A DNA stretch of 64,000 nucleotides, from NCBI GenBank assembly GCA_027257055.1, contig JAPVLO010000059.1, positions 3,410,001-3,474,000 of the forward strand, in the 5' to 3' direction. The first letter of the stretch is position 1. The number at the start of each line of letters is the position of its first letter. Under the pieces are notes generated by a model that saw only the letters and a list, made by a program, of their open reading frames with translations, did not search any database and was not told the origin of the DNA. Of the stretch, positions 33,600-45,544 are shown piece by piece. A program made the position numbers and the translations under genes. The stretch comes from Cephalopachus bancanus (lineage: Eukaryota; Chordata; Mammalia; Primates; Tarsiidae).

Positions 33600-34112
33600 C
33601 CCTTCACATAAGACTTCTTGAAGAGACGAGAATTCATTGAAAGACAAAAAGTGGCTTCAATCTCTAGGGACGCCCCCCCCCCAGCTTCCCCGCTCCTCCA
33701 CCTTGCTCCTAGACTGTCTCCTTAATGGCTCAGGGACCAGGGGATTTGCTGACATTCATGGAACTTGCCTCATGGATAACATCTATGATAAAACCTAAGA
33801 ATGGTATTTGAGAGTTTTTTCTGACTTTGTACTGTGATGGATTCCAACCCGCAACCAGGCAACCAGGCCAGAACACCAGAAAGTCAGTTTTGTCTGGTAG
33901 GCTATCTCTCAGAAGTTGACTCTACAGCAGGAAGACAGTTTCTACCCCATAGCATCATCAGCCAGTCAGAAGCCCTTGTCCTTCTGCCTGCCAAGTTCCC
34001 TCTAAAAATCGTATCCTCCTAATCTTCCGGAAGGTGGATTTGAGAGATTTCTCCCTCTCCTCAGTCAGTTGCTTTGCAGTACTAAACTTTCCATTGTAAT
34101 GGCTGACTCAGT
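33600..34112 (+). mobile_element. ERV1-type solo LTR (candidate)
   Basis: The 3' part reads like a gammaretrovirus-type LTR: GAAGGTGGATTTGAGAGATT, TCCTCAGTCAGTTGCTTTGC, then a polyadenylation-like ACTAAACTTTCC. The upstream part has a C9 tract at about 33671. No internal genes. Assignment from motif style only. Confidence 0.4.
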
Positions 34113-35590
34113 TTTTTTGGGAGGGTTGGGGAACAGTGGGCATAAGAACCTGGTTTGACTGTAACAATATTGTGAATATTAAAACATCTTTCATTTAGCA
34201 TACAGCTTAATTCTTACGAGATGAATGATGAAGATTCAAGTTTTCTTTTGGTCAATGGAAGAAAATTCTCGAAGAAGCTTTTTTTCTCCTAAACCTGTGT
34301 CATTTATCGGGGACCTGCTATATGCCAGATACTGCTATGTGTCTCTTGGGACCATCAAGTTGGTAGTCACAGAAGAAAATGAAGAGACATTGATTGAGCT
34401 GTTGGGTTATAACATCCATTTTTAGTAAAACTTTTGGACAGTTGAGACAAAATTATTAATGTGGTTTGCTTTTTTGCTAAAGTTTCCTTTTTATATTTTG
34501 TCTTGTTTTGCTAGTATGGGTTTTGATTTAATTGCTACTTTAATTGCTTTCATTTGGTGATAGATTCCTCTGATTGAGTAGATCTTTTCCATCTCAAAAT
34601 ATCTAGGATTTGAAACTTAGGTCAAGAAGGACAAGTTCTTCAACGGGAAACTTAAAAAAAAAAGTGGTTGTCTTGGCAGCAGAAGCTTGTTAATTACACT
34701 TCCAGTTGTAGTATCTATTTATGATGGAGGCACTGGGGACCCAATTAGCAGGTCATTTTCATGTAAGGGTTTTGGGATTGGCCTCTGGTGTATGAAGATG
34801 ATATGGCAAACAGTGAGCGTCTTCTCAGTGCAGGCAAATTGGGGATGGTTTTAGATCTTGTTGCCTTGGATCTCTACAGGTCACTGAAGGGAAAATAAGC
34901 TTGACTGTTCCTTCTCTTCGTTCATACCACCAGTTTCTAAAGTTGTCTTATCTGCAACACTCACAGTATTGAAATGTTGCTACTCTGGAGATTTTGGCTT
35001 CTGGGAAAGGAATTAGCCACAGTGATTAGACCAGTACGGTCGTGAAATTAGTGAACTAGAAGCACAGGGATGGGAAAGGCAGTGGGACCAGGAGGTCATT
35101 GACACATCCCTTTGGGCTGGATGTCCCATCTGTCTTGGGGGTGCCTCCTGGAAAGGATCTACTTGGATGTTTTGATCAGCATTGATATGGAAATGGTGGG
35201 CTACCACTTTCCCTTCTTGTTTATTCCTTATCATTTGTAGGGCCAAGTGTCACCTAGGTTGTTTCTGCACCCAGGTATGTCTGTCTGCTTCTTGTCTACT
35301 CCTGTAATGCAGAGTAGGTATGACTCACCTGGCAGTGACAAAGGCAGAGAGCTTCTGTGTGATGGGATCATTGCAGGGGCCATTGTTATGGGGATGAGGA
35401 AAGTGTTTTGACTCATTATCTTGTTGGGGCAGAAATTAAGGGCTTTTGGTGACACTAGACACAATCTTGATATTAGTTTATTTGCAGTACTAATGGCAAA
35501 TATCACCCTACATTATTTTGTAAAATAGAAACACATAGAAAGCCAGTGGTCTTGCTTGCTGTATAAAGGACTTTTGACAAAATTTGTAGC
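34113..35590. other. Unannotated intronic sequence
   Basis: No recognised repeat. Confidence 0.3.
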
Positions 35591-35599
35591 TGTTATTTA

Positions 35600-36535
35600 T
35601 TCTTTGTCCTTAAATGTTTACACTTTGAAATAAGTTCAGGTCTCCAGAGAAGCTGCAAAAATTATACAAAGAATTTCTATATCCTCTTCTGCTCAGATTC
35701 TCCAAATATTGTTGATCATATTGACTTTGTTTTTCTCTCTACATCAATAAATGTCACTTTCTCCCCCCCCACTTCTCTGTCTGACATACACATTTTTTTT
35801 TGGGACAGTTTGAGAGTAAGTTACAGACATGATTCATGTTCCTTTACTTTTGAGTATTCAAGGTGTGTTTCTTCAGAACAAGGACATTCTCTTGCATGAG
35901 CATAATATAATCATCAACATCAGAAAATCAACATGGATACAGTTATCTAATTTATAGACCTTATTCAAATTTAAATTTAGTCAGTTATCCCACTTATGTC
36001 TTTTATGGTAAACAGTCAATTTGAAGTTGGTCTTTTTTTTTAATTTTTAACTTTTTTTTGGTCTAGTCTCCAAATCCATGATCACATGTTACATTGGGCT
36101 GTCTCTTTAGTCTTCTTAAATCTGGAACTAGGTCTTTTTGTGACTTTGCTGTTTGAAGAGTACAGGCCACATATAGCTCACTTTGGACTTCTGTGATATT
36201 TCCTAATAATTAGATTCAAGTTATCATTTTTTTTTTTTTTTTTTGAGTTGGAGTCTCACTCTGTCACCCAGACTAGGGTGCAGTGGCCTCTCCCGGCCAC
36301 CGCAGCCTCGACCTGTTGGGCTCCGGCGATCCTTCCACCTCAGCCTTCCAAGTAGCCGGAATTACAGGCATGCGCTACCACGCCCGGCTGATTTTTTGAT
36401 TTATTGTAGAGATGAGGTCTCGCTGCCTAGGTGGGTCTCGAACCCACGGGCTCAGGCAATCTACTCACCTCAGCCTCCCAAAGGCGCGGGATTACAGGCT
36501 GAGCCACCGAGCCTGGCTATCATTTGTTTTTTAAT
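35600..36535 (-). mobile_element. L1M-type LINE 3' region, split by an Alu
   Basis: Antisense L1M order: GCTGCAAAAATTATACAAAG, GAGAGTAAGTTACAGACATG, AACAAGGACATTCTCTTGCA, GTCTCTTTAGTCTTCTTAAA, GAAGAGTACAGGCCACATA, TCCTAATAATTAGATTCAAG. Alu at 36230. Confidence 0.75.
36230..36517 (-). mobile_element. Alu SINE, 'GCCTTT / deleted AACTTGG' subtype
   Basis: Reverse Alu with CTCGCTGCCTAGG and AAAGGCGCGGG. TATCATTT on both sides is the target-site duplication. It sits in an old L1. Confidence 0.93.
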
Positions 36536-36898
36536 TATAGTTATGTGTCCTGATTCTGAAAAGGAGCATGTAAACTTGCCTCCACTCTTTTTGGTCTGGT
36601 ACCCTTATTGTTTTTTTAAATAACAGATGGACTATTATACCGGCATTATATGCATCATAAAACATTCCCCAAACATAAAACTTAGGAGGGATAAATTAAT
36701 ATTTGTATATATACATATTCATAAACACACACACACACTTGTTCATGTATGCATTTATGTTTTTTTCCAGTAGCCCAGTGCTGGAGACTTCTGCAGAAAA
36801 TAGCACTTACAGTCAGCTGTCTTCAGGGAGAAAAAAATTGTTGCATGATAATCTGGGATTTCTTGGTCTCTCTGTAGGTTATAGGATTTCCTCTAACT

Positions 36899-37192
36899 CA
36901 GGGGTCAGCAAACTGTAGCCTGAGGCCAATCTGGTCTATTGCCTATTTTGTGCAATAGCAAGCTAAGAATGTTTTATTTATATTTCTTAATTGTTGAAAA
37001 GAATCAAAAATAATATTTTGAGATATGTGAAGTCATAGTACATTCAAATTTTAGGTCTATAAATAAAATTTTATTGGAACACAGCCACACCCTTAAAAAA
37101 AAAGTAGTGACACATTGGCAGAGTGCTATATAACCTGTGTGCCTAAAATATTTACTATATGGCCTGCTACAATGAAAGTTTCCCAACTTCTA
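36899..37192. mobile_element. MER1-type hAT (Charlie) element with 8-bp duplication
   Basis: Starts CAGGGGTCAGCAAACTGTAG, contains AATAAAATTTTATTGGAACA and CACAGCCACACCC. CTCTAACT (36891-36898) and CTCTAACA (37193-37200) give 7 of 8 matches, the duplication length typical of hAT insertions. Confidence 0.85.
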
Positions 37193-37234
37193 CTCTAACA
37201 CTACCTCATTAATGAAACTGCCCGTTGTTGAATG

Positions 37235-37475
37235 ATATGTTCCAGGTGGTGAACTTAGCGCTTTGTGTATGTTAATTTAATCCTTATCATAACCCTATTA
37301 GATAGGGGTCTCCAGAGATATCTGCTTCTAAGATATTGTCTCCACCTTAGAAATGAGAGAACTGTGAGTTTCACAGAGAGAAACCTTTTCCTCCAGTTAC
37401 ACAGCTGATCAGTGGTGGTGCTGGGATTTGAAAGCAACTCTTGCAATTCGACTCTCAGTGACTCAAGGTCATTCT
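37235..37475 (-). repeat. MIR SINE, reverse
   Basis: GCGCTTTGTGTATGTTAATT, CACCTTAGAAATGAGAGAAC, TTACACAGCTGATCAGTGG, GGGATTTGAAAGCAACTC. The 94-codon reverse frame here is a MIR artefact. Confidence 0.75.
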
Positions 37476-38145
37476 GAACTTTCAGAGTTAAAGTAGCTGG
37501 TGGGTTGGGTGAGGGGTCACTGTAGGTAGCTGAAGCCACTAAACTGGGTGGGGTGGTTAAGATTGCTTTGCCAATTGCAATGTCCTTAGCACTCCAGGTG
37601 CATGGGAGCTGTTTAGTGAAGAGTGGAAGAGTGAATGGGTGGGTAGGTGGATGGATGGATGGATAGGTGGATGGATGGATCGATGATGCCTAAACTCAGC
37701 ATGGAAAACAAAAGTGGAATATAGGTGTGTGGTCAGGGACAGTTAATAGACTAGTTTATAAAAAACAGTTCTTTGTGTCTAGAGCAAGAGACATGCAGCC
37801 TTAGGGAAACTGTGGCAAGGAGTTAAGAGAGTTAGGGCCAAAGATGAGGCTAAGAGCCACCAGGGTATCAGACAGAAGGATTTCCAGACATTCTGGTGAG
37901 TGTTGACTGATCATGCCATAACTCTTTGGGAGTGCCCAACCTGTGTCCATGTCTCATTGGGCATATATCTTCTCTGGATGGCAATATCACCTACTGGAGT
38001 AGGCAATAACTGGCATTTGTTATTTTTCTTTGATTAAAAAAATTATATATCATATACAAATATATTCTTTTTAGAATCAGCTAAGGCTTAAATCTGTTGA
38101 CTACTTCCTCTCAAATCCTGCTGCCTGACAGTAAGAAGCTGTTTT
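37475..38145. other. Unannotated intronic sequence with GGAT microsatellite
   Basis: TGGA/GGTA-type tetranucleotide repeat at about 37636-37683 (GTGGATGGATGGATGGATAG). No other feature. Confidence 0.55.
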
Positions 38146-38404
38146 TTTTTTTTTTGTCTCACTTTGTTTCCCAGGCTGGACTCCCTGGGTTCAGGTGAGC
38201 CTTTTGCCTCAGCATCCTGAGTAGCTGGGACTACAGGCATGCACCACCATGCCTGGCTAATTTAAAACAATTTTTTTTTTTTTTGTCGAGACGAGGTTTC
38301 TCTATGTTGCCCAGGCTAGTCTCAAACTCCTGAGTGCAAGCAATTTGTCTGCCCTGGCTTCCCAAAGTGCTGGGATAACAGGTGTGAGGCACTGTGCCTG
38401 GCCA
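38146..38404 (-). mobile_element. Alu SINE, internally deleted
   Basis: Reverse Alu. Part of the right arm is missing after CCAGGCTGGACTCC. AGTAAGAAGCT and AGTAAGATGCT flank it. Confidence 0.85.
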
Positions 38405-38529
38405 AGTAAGATGCTATTTTAATAGGTTTATGTAAATATCGTTATACAAATACATAGATAATTTTAAATAAATGATATACAGTATTTATCCTTCTACTGT
38501 TGGCCTTTTTGACAGTGGTTTTTAAAAAT

Positions 38530-39062
38530 ATTTCATTGTTGATCCCTTATACATTTAACATACTCCTTTTAACTGCATTGTAGTATTCCATTGTTAAAAA
38601 ATATGCCACAGAGGTAATTAGCTATTTTCCTGCTCTGGTCACTGAGGCCACTTCTCAGAAAACAATCTTTATATGTATCAGGGTTTATACAGAGAATTGG
38701 AACTACTGGGTCATAGGTGGGTTTGGCAGTAGTGGGAATCTGCCAGGGGAGGAGGGGCACACCTCATCAACAAGGGTACCTGCATAATGAACATTTGTAT
38801 ACCTAACCCTGAATCGTACTCTGCATCTTTAAAATAAAAAAAATTTATTGTTGATCCCTTATACATTTAATATACTCCTTTTAATTGCAGTGTGGTATTC
38901 CATTGTTAAAAAATATGCCACAGAGGTAATTAGCCATTTTCCCACTGTAGTTACTGAGGTCACCTCTCAGAAAACAATCTTTATATGTACCTCTTTGTGT
39001 ATATTTGCCAGTATTTGTTTAGGGTCGATATGGAGAATTGGAACTTCTGGGTCATAGCATAA
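38530..39062. repeat. Direct repeats of about 190 bp flanking an L1 tail
   Basis: Copy 1 (about 38530-38716) and copy 2 (about 38845-39056) share TTGTTGATCCCTTATACATT, TATTCCATTGTTAAAAAATA, TATGCCACAGAGGTAATTAG, TCAGAAAACAATCTTTATAT and CTGGGTCATAG. Copy 1 lacks about 33 bp present in copy 2. Between them lies an L1 3' end. The repeated sequence itself resembles antisense old L1/HAL1 3' DNA. Confidence 0.85.
38717..38844 (+). mobile_element. L1 3' end, lineage type
   Basis: TTTGGCAGTAGTGGGAATCT, GCACACCTCATCAACAAGGG, TACCTGCATAATGAACATTT, CTAACCCTGAATCG, then A-rich tail. The same 3' end occurs reversed at about 39475-39565. It does not look like the young human L1PA 3' end. Confidence 0.8.
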
Positions 39063-39186
39063 TAGAAATGAGGGTCTTGGCTAGGCCTCCCCTCCTGTGG
39101 CCATGGATATCCTAGTGGTGATTCATTCTACCCTAGCTGGTCCTCTTAACCTTGCTTGTTGTGTATGGTGCTTCTTTTTCTTTCTT

Positions 39187-39412
39187 TTTTTTTTTTTTGA
39201 GTTGGAGTCTCACTCTTTGCCCAGACTGGGGTGCAGTGGCCGCTCCTGGCCACCGCAGTCTCGACCTGCTGGGCTCCAGTGATCCTTCCGCCTCAGCCTT
39301 CCAAGTAGCTGGAACTACAGGTGCGCACTACCATGCCCGGCTAATTTTTGATTTATTGTAGAGATGAGGTGTCGCCAAGTTGCCCAGGCGGGTCTCGAAC
39401 CCGTGGGCTCAG
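39187..39412 (-). mobile_element. Alu SINE truncated by an L1
   Basis: Reverse Alu that stops after CTCGAACCCGTGGGCTCAGG, where an L1 poly(T) begins. The last 60 or so bases of the Alu (its 5' end) are absent. Confidence 0.88.
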
Positions 39413-39414
39413 GT

Positions 39415-39815
39415 GTATTTCTTTTTTTTTTTTAACTTTAATTTTTTTTTTTTAAAGATGTGGGGTACAATTCAGGGTTAGGTATACAAATATTTATTAT
39501 GCAGGTACCCTTATTGATGAGGTGTGCCCCCCTTCCCTAGGCAGATTCCCACTACTGCCAAATTCCCCCCCCAGTTTCCCGCTGTCAATCCTTTTCTTAT
39601 AGTATTTTGATAGTTGTTCAAGGTCTGCTTATGAGTGAGAACATGTGATATTCAGTTCTTTGTTTCTGTGATGTATGTTTATCGCTACATTGTTCACAAT
39701 AGCAAGAACATGGAACCAACCATGCTGCCCATCAAAAGAGGACTGGATAAAAAAATGTGGCACATATACACAATGGAATATTATGCAGCCATAAAGAAGA
39801 ACAGAATCTTTTTCT
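39415..39815 (-). mobile_element. L1 insertion with 5' inversion (twin-priming type)
   Basis: 39415-39660 is an L1 3' end in reverse (poly(T), then GGTACCCTTATTGATGAGG, TATGAGTGAGAACATGTG). 39661-39815 is ORF2 3' coding sequence in the opposite, forward direction (TTCACAATAGCAAGAACATG, ATTATGCAGCCATAAAGAAG). The head-to-head arrangement is the signature of a 5'-inverted L1. Only a C-terminal scrap of ORF2 remains; it is not functional. Confidence 0.82.
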
Positions 39816-40176
39816 TTCTTTTTGGAGGATGGGAGGGCACAGGGATAAGCCTGCAGGCCAAGTGTAAGCGAATCCAGGGACATCCCACATACTTGTGTCA
39901 TTTGCCCCAGGGTGGATTTTCTTCCCTCCCTTTCTTGTGGAGCAACGGGAAAGGTATATTACATTTGCCAGGACATCCTTGCCTTACTGTTAAGTTGCCT
40001 TTCAGCAGGAAGGGCTGGTAACATCCACCTCCTGGTCAGTAGTGTGGGAACGAGATGAAGCAGTAGGAAGAGGAGAGGGCAGTGAGGAGTGTAGAGGAAC
40101 CATAGAGAATCCTGTGGACTGCAGGTTTTGAACTTGGCATTGAAGTGTGATATGCTCCTATTTAGAAATATTCACC

Positions 40177-40502
40177 TAAGGCTGGGCTCCGTTGCTCAGC
40201 CTGTAATCCCAGCACTTTGAGAGGCCAAGGTGAGTGGATTGCCTGAGCCCGTGGGTGTGAGACCAACCTGGGCAACTTGGAGAGACCTCTTCTCTACAAT
40301 AAATAAAAAATTAGCCAGACCTGGTAGCGCGTGCCTGTAGTTCCAGCTACTTGGAAGACTGAGGTGGAAGGATCATCGGAGCCCAGCAGGTCGATGCTGG
40401 GGTGGCCGTTAGCATGCCGCTGTACTCCAGCCTGGGCGACAGAGTGGGGCTCCAATTCAAAAAAAAAAAAAGAAAAAGAAAAGAAAAGAAAAAAAGAAGG
40501 AA
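40177..40502 (+). mobile_element. Alu SINE with 11-bp target-site duplication
   Basis: AAATATTCACC at 40166-40176 and 40503-40513. The tail has grown into an AAAAG-rich microsatellite. Confidence 0.95.
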
Positions 40503-40513
40503 AAATATTCACC

Positions 40514-41422
40514 AAAGCACTATGATTTAGTTGTGGGGATGAGGACATGGATTTGAGACTAGGTAGGTAGATTGAGCTCAAATCTTGTTTCTAGATGTAA
40601 CCAGTTAACCTGCTATGAACTTGGTTTCCCTGAGGATTCTTAGGAATTGTTCCTCAGAGTGCGGAGAGGATGTTCCGGGTGATAACAGAAATGAAGTGTC
40701 CCACACAACTCCTTATACCGAGGAGGTGCTAATTGTTAATTCTCTGCTGCGTGTCAGTTGCTGAGTTTTGTGCTGAGATTGGAAAGGATAACCAAGATGT
40801 GTTCTCACTTTTAGAGCAAACATGGTCTAGAAACGGCAATGTAAGTAAATGAGCATCAGTAAAATGTTGGATGAACGTAAACTGCTTGGAGTTCTAGTAA
40901 GAGGCACTGGGGAAGAAAAAACAGTGAGTGAATCTTCCCTTTCTCTGAAGCTTAAACTGTACTGGAGTAAATAGTGCAACATGTCATTCTTGTTTGTATG
41001 TAAAGTTATATCTAATCAAATGGTTGTGAATTATTTTCTTAGTAATCATTGTAGAAACAGTCTTTAAAAAATTTTTTTTTAAGGAAGGGGGGTGATCTGC
41101 CCAGCTTGTGAACTCTCAATATTCACCCTGCCTTTGAAAGTCGCCCTTGCACCCCCTTGAAGTCTGGTGAAGCAGTCCCACAAGCTTGTGTCTCACGGGT
41201 TGAGGAAGACATCCTGCTTTCCCCACAGTTCCAGCATGAACCCCAGGGCTAACTCTCGCTGACTGGACTCACCTGGGGCATGGTGCCATCTTTGACCTGA
41301 GTGTGGTAGCCATGGGGTCGTGCTGAAGATGCATTCCTGGGGAGAATGGATGCTGGGAAGGCAAAAACAACTAGGTTGTGAATGGACCTAGGATATTCTA
41401 GGATATTGTATATCTTCTCAGA
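40514..41422. other. Unannotated intronic sequence
   Basis: A weak MIR-like stretch at 40570-40740; otherwise nothing recognised. Confidence 0.3.
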
Positions 41423-41565
41423 GTTCATCCTCTGACCAGCAGTATTACCTGGGAGCTTGTTAGGAATGCAGACCCTTAGGCCCAGTCTGCGATTCTTATG
41501 ACTCAGAATCTGTACTTAAAGATTCTCCAAGTGATTCCTGTGTACATTGGAATTGGAGATTCACA
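41423..41565. mobile_element. MER5A-like hAT fragment
   Basis: ACCAGCAGTATTACCTGGGA, GCTTGTTAGGAATGCAGACC, GACTCAGAATCTGTACTTA, CCAAGTGATTCCTGTGTACA: same family as 32495. Confidence 0.7.
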
Positions 41566-41697
41566 GGGCTTAGACAAGTTAGGGCAACTTGGCCCACATT
41601 CATACACTTTTCTTTGCAGCATATTCCTGTATATACCCCAGGCACATCTGCCACCTCCTCCCCCCATCAGGGCAGACACCTTTGAAACTGTAAAGCA

Positions 41698-41985
<288 letters not shown>

Positions 41986-41989
41986 AAAA

Positions 41990-44900
41990 AACGAAAAACT
42001 CTAAAATAGTGTGTGTCAAGAGAGGACCCACTATGGTAAATTGCATTTAGTTGGCCCTATGGTTTCCTTTTACTCCAGGAATCATTTCCTTTGTTAGCTA
42101 GGTGAAATGTTGAGATATTAAAAAAAAAAACATGGTTCAAATTTTCCTCACAGTCAAAATAACTGTGGTTACATGGGAAGGAATTGCTGCTTAGAGGCTT
42201 AAAGTCTGTTCCTTAAAAACACGCTGTGTATACAGTTCTCCTTTTCTTAGCTAAACAAAATGAACTGGGTTTCAAAAATTGGAGATGAGTGAGGTTTTTA
42301 TAATAATCACTTGCATTTACTCATCAGCTCTTTTTCCTGTTCTCTTCATTTCCTTTCAGATTGAGGCATTTTTAATGAGGAGACATGTTAGAAAAGGGGG
42401 TCAGGAAAACTGAAAAACAGAAAGAAAGATTCTGCTGAGCTCGGTAGCTGTTCTCAGTTCTTTAAAGTGCTTGAAAAGTAATATTTTGTTGCTCCTAAAT
42501 CTAATTAATAGCTAGCTGGTACTCATCAAGACCTCATTTCTTTCAACTTTGAAGGCAATTGGAAAGATACACAGATCTGTGTATTATCACAGCAAACGAA
42601 TTATCTTTTTTCCTTAATCACTTAGAGCTTGATAAAGCAATGTAGGCAGCAGACGGACAGCTGTGTTTAAAAAATAAAATGCATCTCAGGGTGTTCACTG
42701 TGGCATGTAATGAATGTGTATTGATTGTTAGAATTACTTTTGAAAAAAATATGATTTTGAATGCAGAATCTCAACTGTATATTAGACATGGTTCTTAACT
42801 GAATATCCTACCTGTTCTTGAATGTTTGGATTGAATGAATAAGTATTTGGAAGCCCGTTCACTGCCAGGCACGGACTAATCAGAATGCCGTGGACCAAAA
42901 TGGCTTTAAACACAAATAGGGGATGAAAATGCTCATCCTGGAGGAGGGTGCTGGGTGGATTACAATGCAGAGCCTGGCCTCTCTGCCTGTGTAGGGAGCA
43001 GCTGTGGGTTGTTAGTTACATGGTCATTTCTTCTATTCTGAGGGACCAAGTGTGAATTTACTTGGTGGCTGAGGTGCAGATAGGCTCAGGTAAAGTAGGT
43101 CAGGCCTTAATTGTGGCACTCAAACATGGGGAGTCCAAGCCGAAGAGAGGCAGTGGTTGCAAATGCTGTTTGTTTAGAGGACAAGAGCAACTTCACAGGG
43201 CTGGAGGAGCACTCCCCTTGCATCCTCCTTTCCCTTCCAAATCAATTATTTCTGCTGAAGCACACCCAGGACTGATGATGTTTTGTGTTTGTTAGGTAGA
43301 GTGTTCTTCAGCTTGGCAAATATTTATTAAGTATTTTCTTGGTGCCAGGTCCTTGGTTTGAGCCTCAATCTGCTTTGGGTTGGTTGTGCCAGTGGCTCTG
43401 ACATCCAACAGCACTTTGCATGTCTGTAATTTATACTATGCTAATAATCTGGCAGTCTTGCTTTCAAGCCTGATTCTTATCAATAAAGCATTACAGAGAA
43501 ATCTGCATAGTTGTGTTTGGGGAAATAGTTTACAGGAAAAAACACTATGTTACAATAAAATTGGCCTGATCTAAGCTTAGCCAAGGTCTGAAATCGACAG
43601 GGAATTGTTAAAATTAGTGTATTGTTTTTTCTTTTAACCATTTCTGGTCTGTTGTGGGAAAATAAAGGATTTTTTCTTAATCTGGATGAAATGTGAGAAA
43701 ACTGGTATTTGCTTACAGATGTTTGTCATTTTGTCAAAGCACACAGATTAGAGTCTATATTTTTGGGGGCCATCTGGACATGCTGCTTGTGTCTATATAC
43801 AGAGAGCAGCATAATCTCCCATCTTTCTGGACAGAACTAAATAAGATGGGGGTTTTTCCTTTATCCTGTAAGTGCAGGAGCTTTGCTGTCTATGTTTGCT
43901 GGTGGACTGTTTGTTATGCTAGGTGGATGGTAGGATCAGTACAGTCATAATAACATTTAAACAATTTATTAGTTGTGTTTCTTTTTTTGCAGAAAGGGAA
44001 AAAAATCCGATTATGTAGTGTTACACAGCTGCTCAAAGACGTTAACTGAAGTCAAGTTATGGGGACTCCAGGATGTCTTTTCTTACAGCTGAGAATGTGT
44101 CCTCAAAGTTGGTGTGTTCGTCAAGACTTACGTCAACCATGTTGCAATTCCAAGGAGATGAGGTGTCAGAACTTAGTCAAAGAAGGCATTTCCTGTGATG
44201 ACTTGAGGAAAGGTGATAGAGAATTTCATTTTTGTAATTTAGTAGTTAAACCCTAGGCCCTGACCTTTCTACTAAATGGAAAAATTAACGTTATTTTCAT
44301 GAGCTGATAGGCTGGAGTACCATTTGTATATTTGCATCTGTCAAGCTCTGGGTGGAACTGTGTCTTAGATTTACATATATAGCTGGATTTGGGTCTTAGA
44401 ATCTTTATTGGTTTTATAGGTTTGGGTAACTGGTTTATATAATAGCCACGAAGTCTAGCTAATGTTCACACCAAGGGAAAAAATTAGATAATGTATGTAT
44501 TGTTTTTCTTTTTATACTTCTCTTTATCTCAGTAAATGAAGTTTGAAGCAGCTACAGACTGAAGTATCAGCACCATTATGTTTTTTGGCAAGACGTGGAA
44601 AAATTGACAGCATTTTTGAAAAGCAGACTCCCCGCTCATTTAATTTATACATAGCCCACCCTCAAGGCAAGCATCTATTTGGGCTGAGGGACAATTCGTT
44701 TTGGAAAAAAAAAAAAAATTTGAACGATTTCAATTTATATTCGGTTTTAGAGATAGAAGATATATTCTTTTTAGATCAGTTTTCAGTAACTTTGGCCAAA
44801 AGATATTTTGGGACTGAGAGTATTCTTAAGAATTTGCTTATCTCCGAAATGCTTATATTAAGGTAAAAATTTATTTGTGGTCAATCCCTCATTCTTGAAC

Positions 44901-45285
44901 CCCCTAAAATCAGTCTCAATTTGTTTCTCTTTGTGAGAAGACACTGCATATGCACGTTTAGCTTAAAATAAGTGGACTATTACTTTAGTTTCACCTTACG
45001 CTTATTGTCCGAGTGTAAGACAACATACATATTCATTTATACAAGCAACGGGGTTTTTTTTTTTTTTTTTTTTCAAAAAGGAAAAAGACCAGATTTCACT
45101 GGTGCTTTCTAAAACATAGAGTCCTTTCTTCAAATCTGATAAGTTTTTTATTGTTGTTGTTGAAGCACAGTATATGAAAAGTTAGCATTATCTCTTTATT
45201 TGACAAATGACGAGCTGTGGTAAGGCAAGACTCTTGCTCTTAGGCTTCAAAACAAGGTATTTGTTTTGCATCTAGTGTAACTTGT
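41990..45285. other. 3.3-kb Alu-free intronic block
   Basis: No transposon recognised with confidence. 42440-42900 is AT-rich with homeodomain-type cores (CTAATTAATAGCTAGC, TTAATCACTTAG) and could be a conserved non-coding element. 43690-43860 and 44040-44250 also look single-copy. Enhancer function is inference. Confidence 0.4.
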
Positions 45286-45420
45286 CTCTCTTTCCTGATG
45301 AAGAAATTAAGATCCAGAAAGTCTGACACACATTCAAGGTTACAGTGAGTTGGTGGCAGAAGGGAGTTTGAACTCAAGTCTCCCAATTGCTAGTTTGGGA
45401 TTGTTTTCTCTTTGACAAAT
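45285..45420 (-). repeat. MIR fragment
   Basis: CCTGATGAAGAAATTAAGAT, AAGGTTACAGTGAGTTGGTG, GTTTGAACTCAAGTCTCCCA: reversed MIR. Confidence 0.6.
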
Positions 45421-45544
45421 AGAGAGGATGAAGAACAACAATAGTAATTGTATGAATATGAGTTTAGTCTCAGTTTCTTTTCAGAAGTGAATAATTTTCT
45501 CAAGATTTTTATGCAATTTAAACTAAATGTAGGTCACTGTATGT

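Noticed and set aside
33600..34112. Possible complete endogenous retrovirus
   Set aside because: Only LTR-like sequence is present; no gag, pol or env similarity and no second LTR.
37255..37539. 94-codon reverse frame
   Set aside because: Lies mostly on a MIR and matches no protein family.
39635..40021. 128-codon forward frame with an L1 ORF2-like part
   Set aside because: It is a short C-terminal scrap of L1 ORF2 joined to flanking DNA after a 5' inversion; no functional protein.
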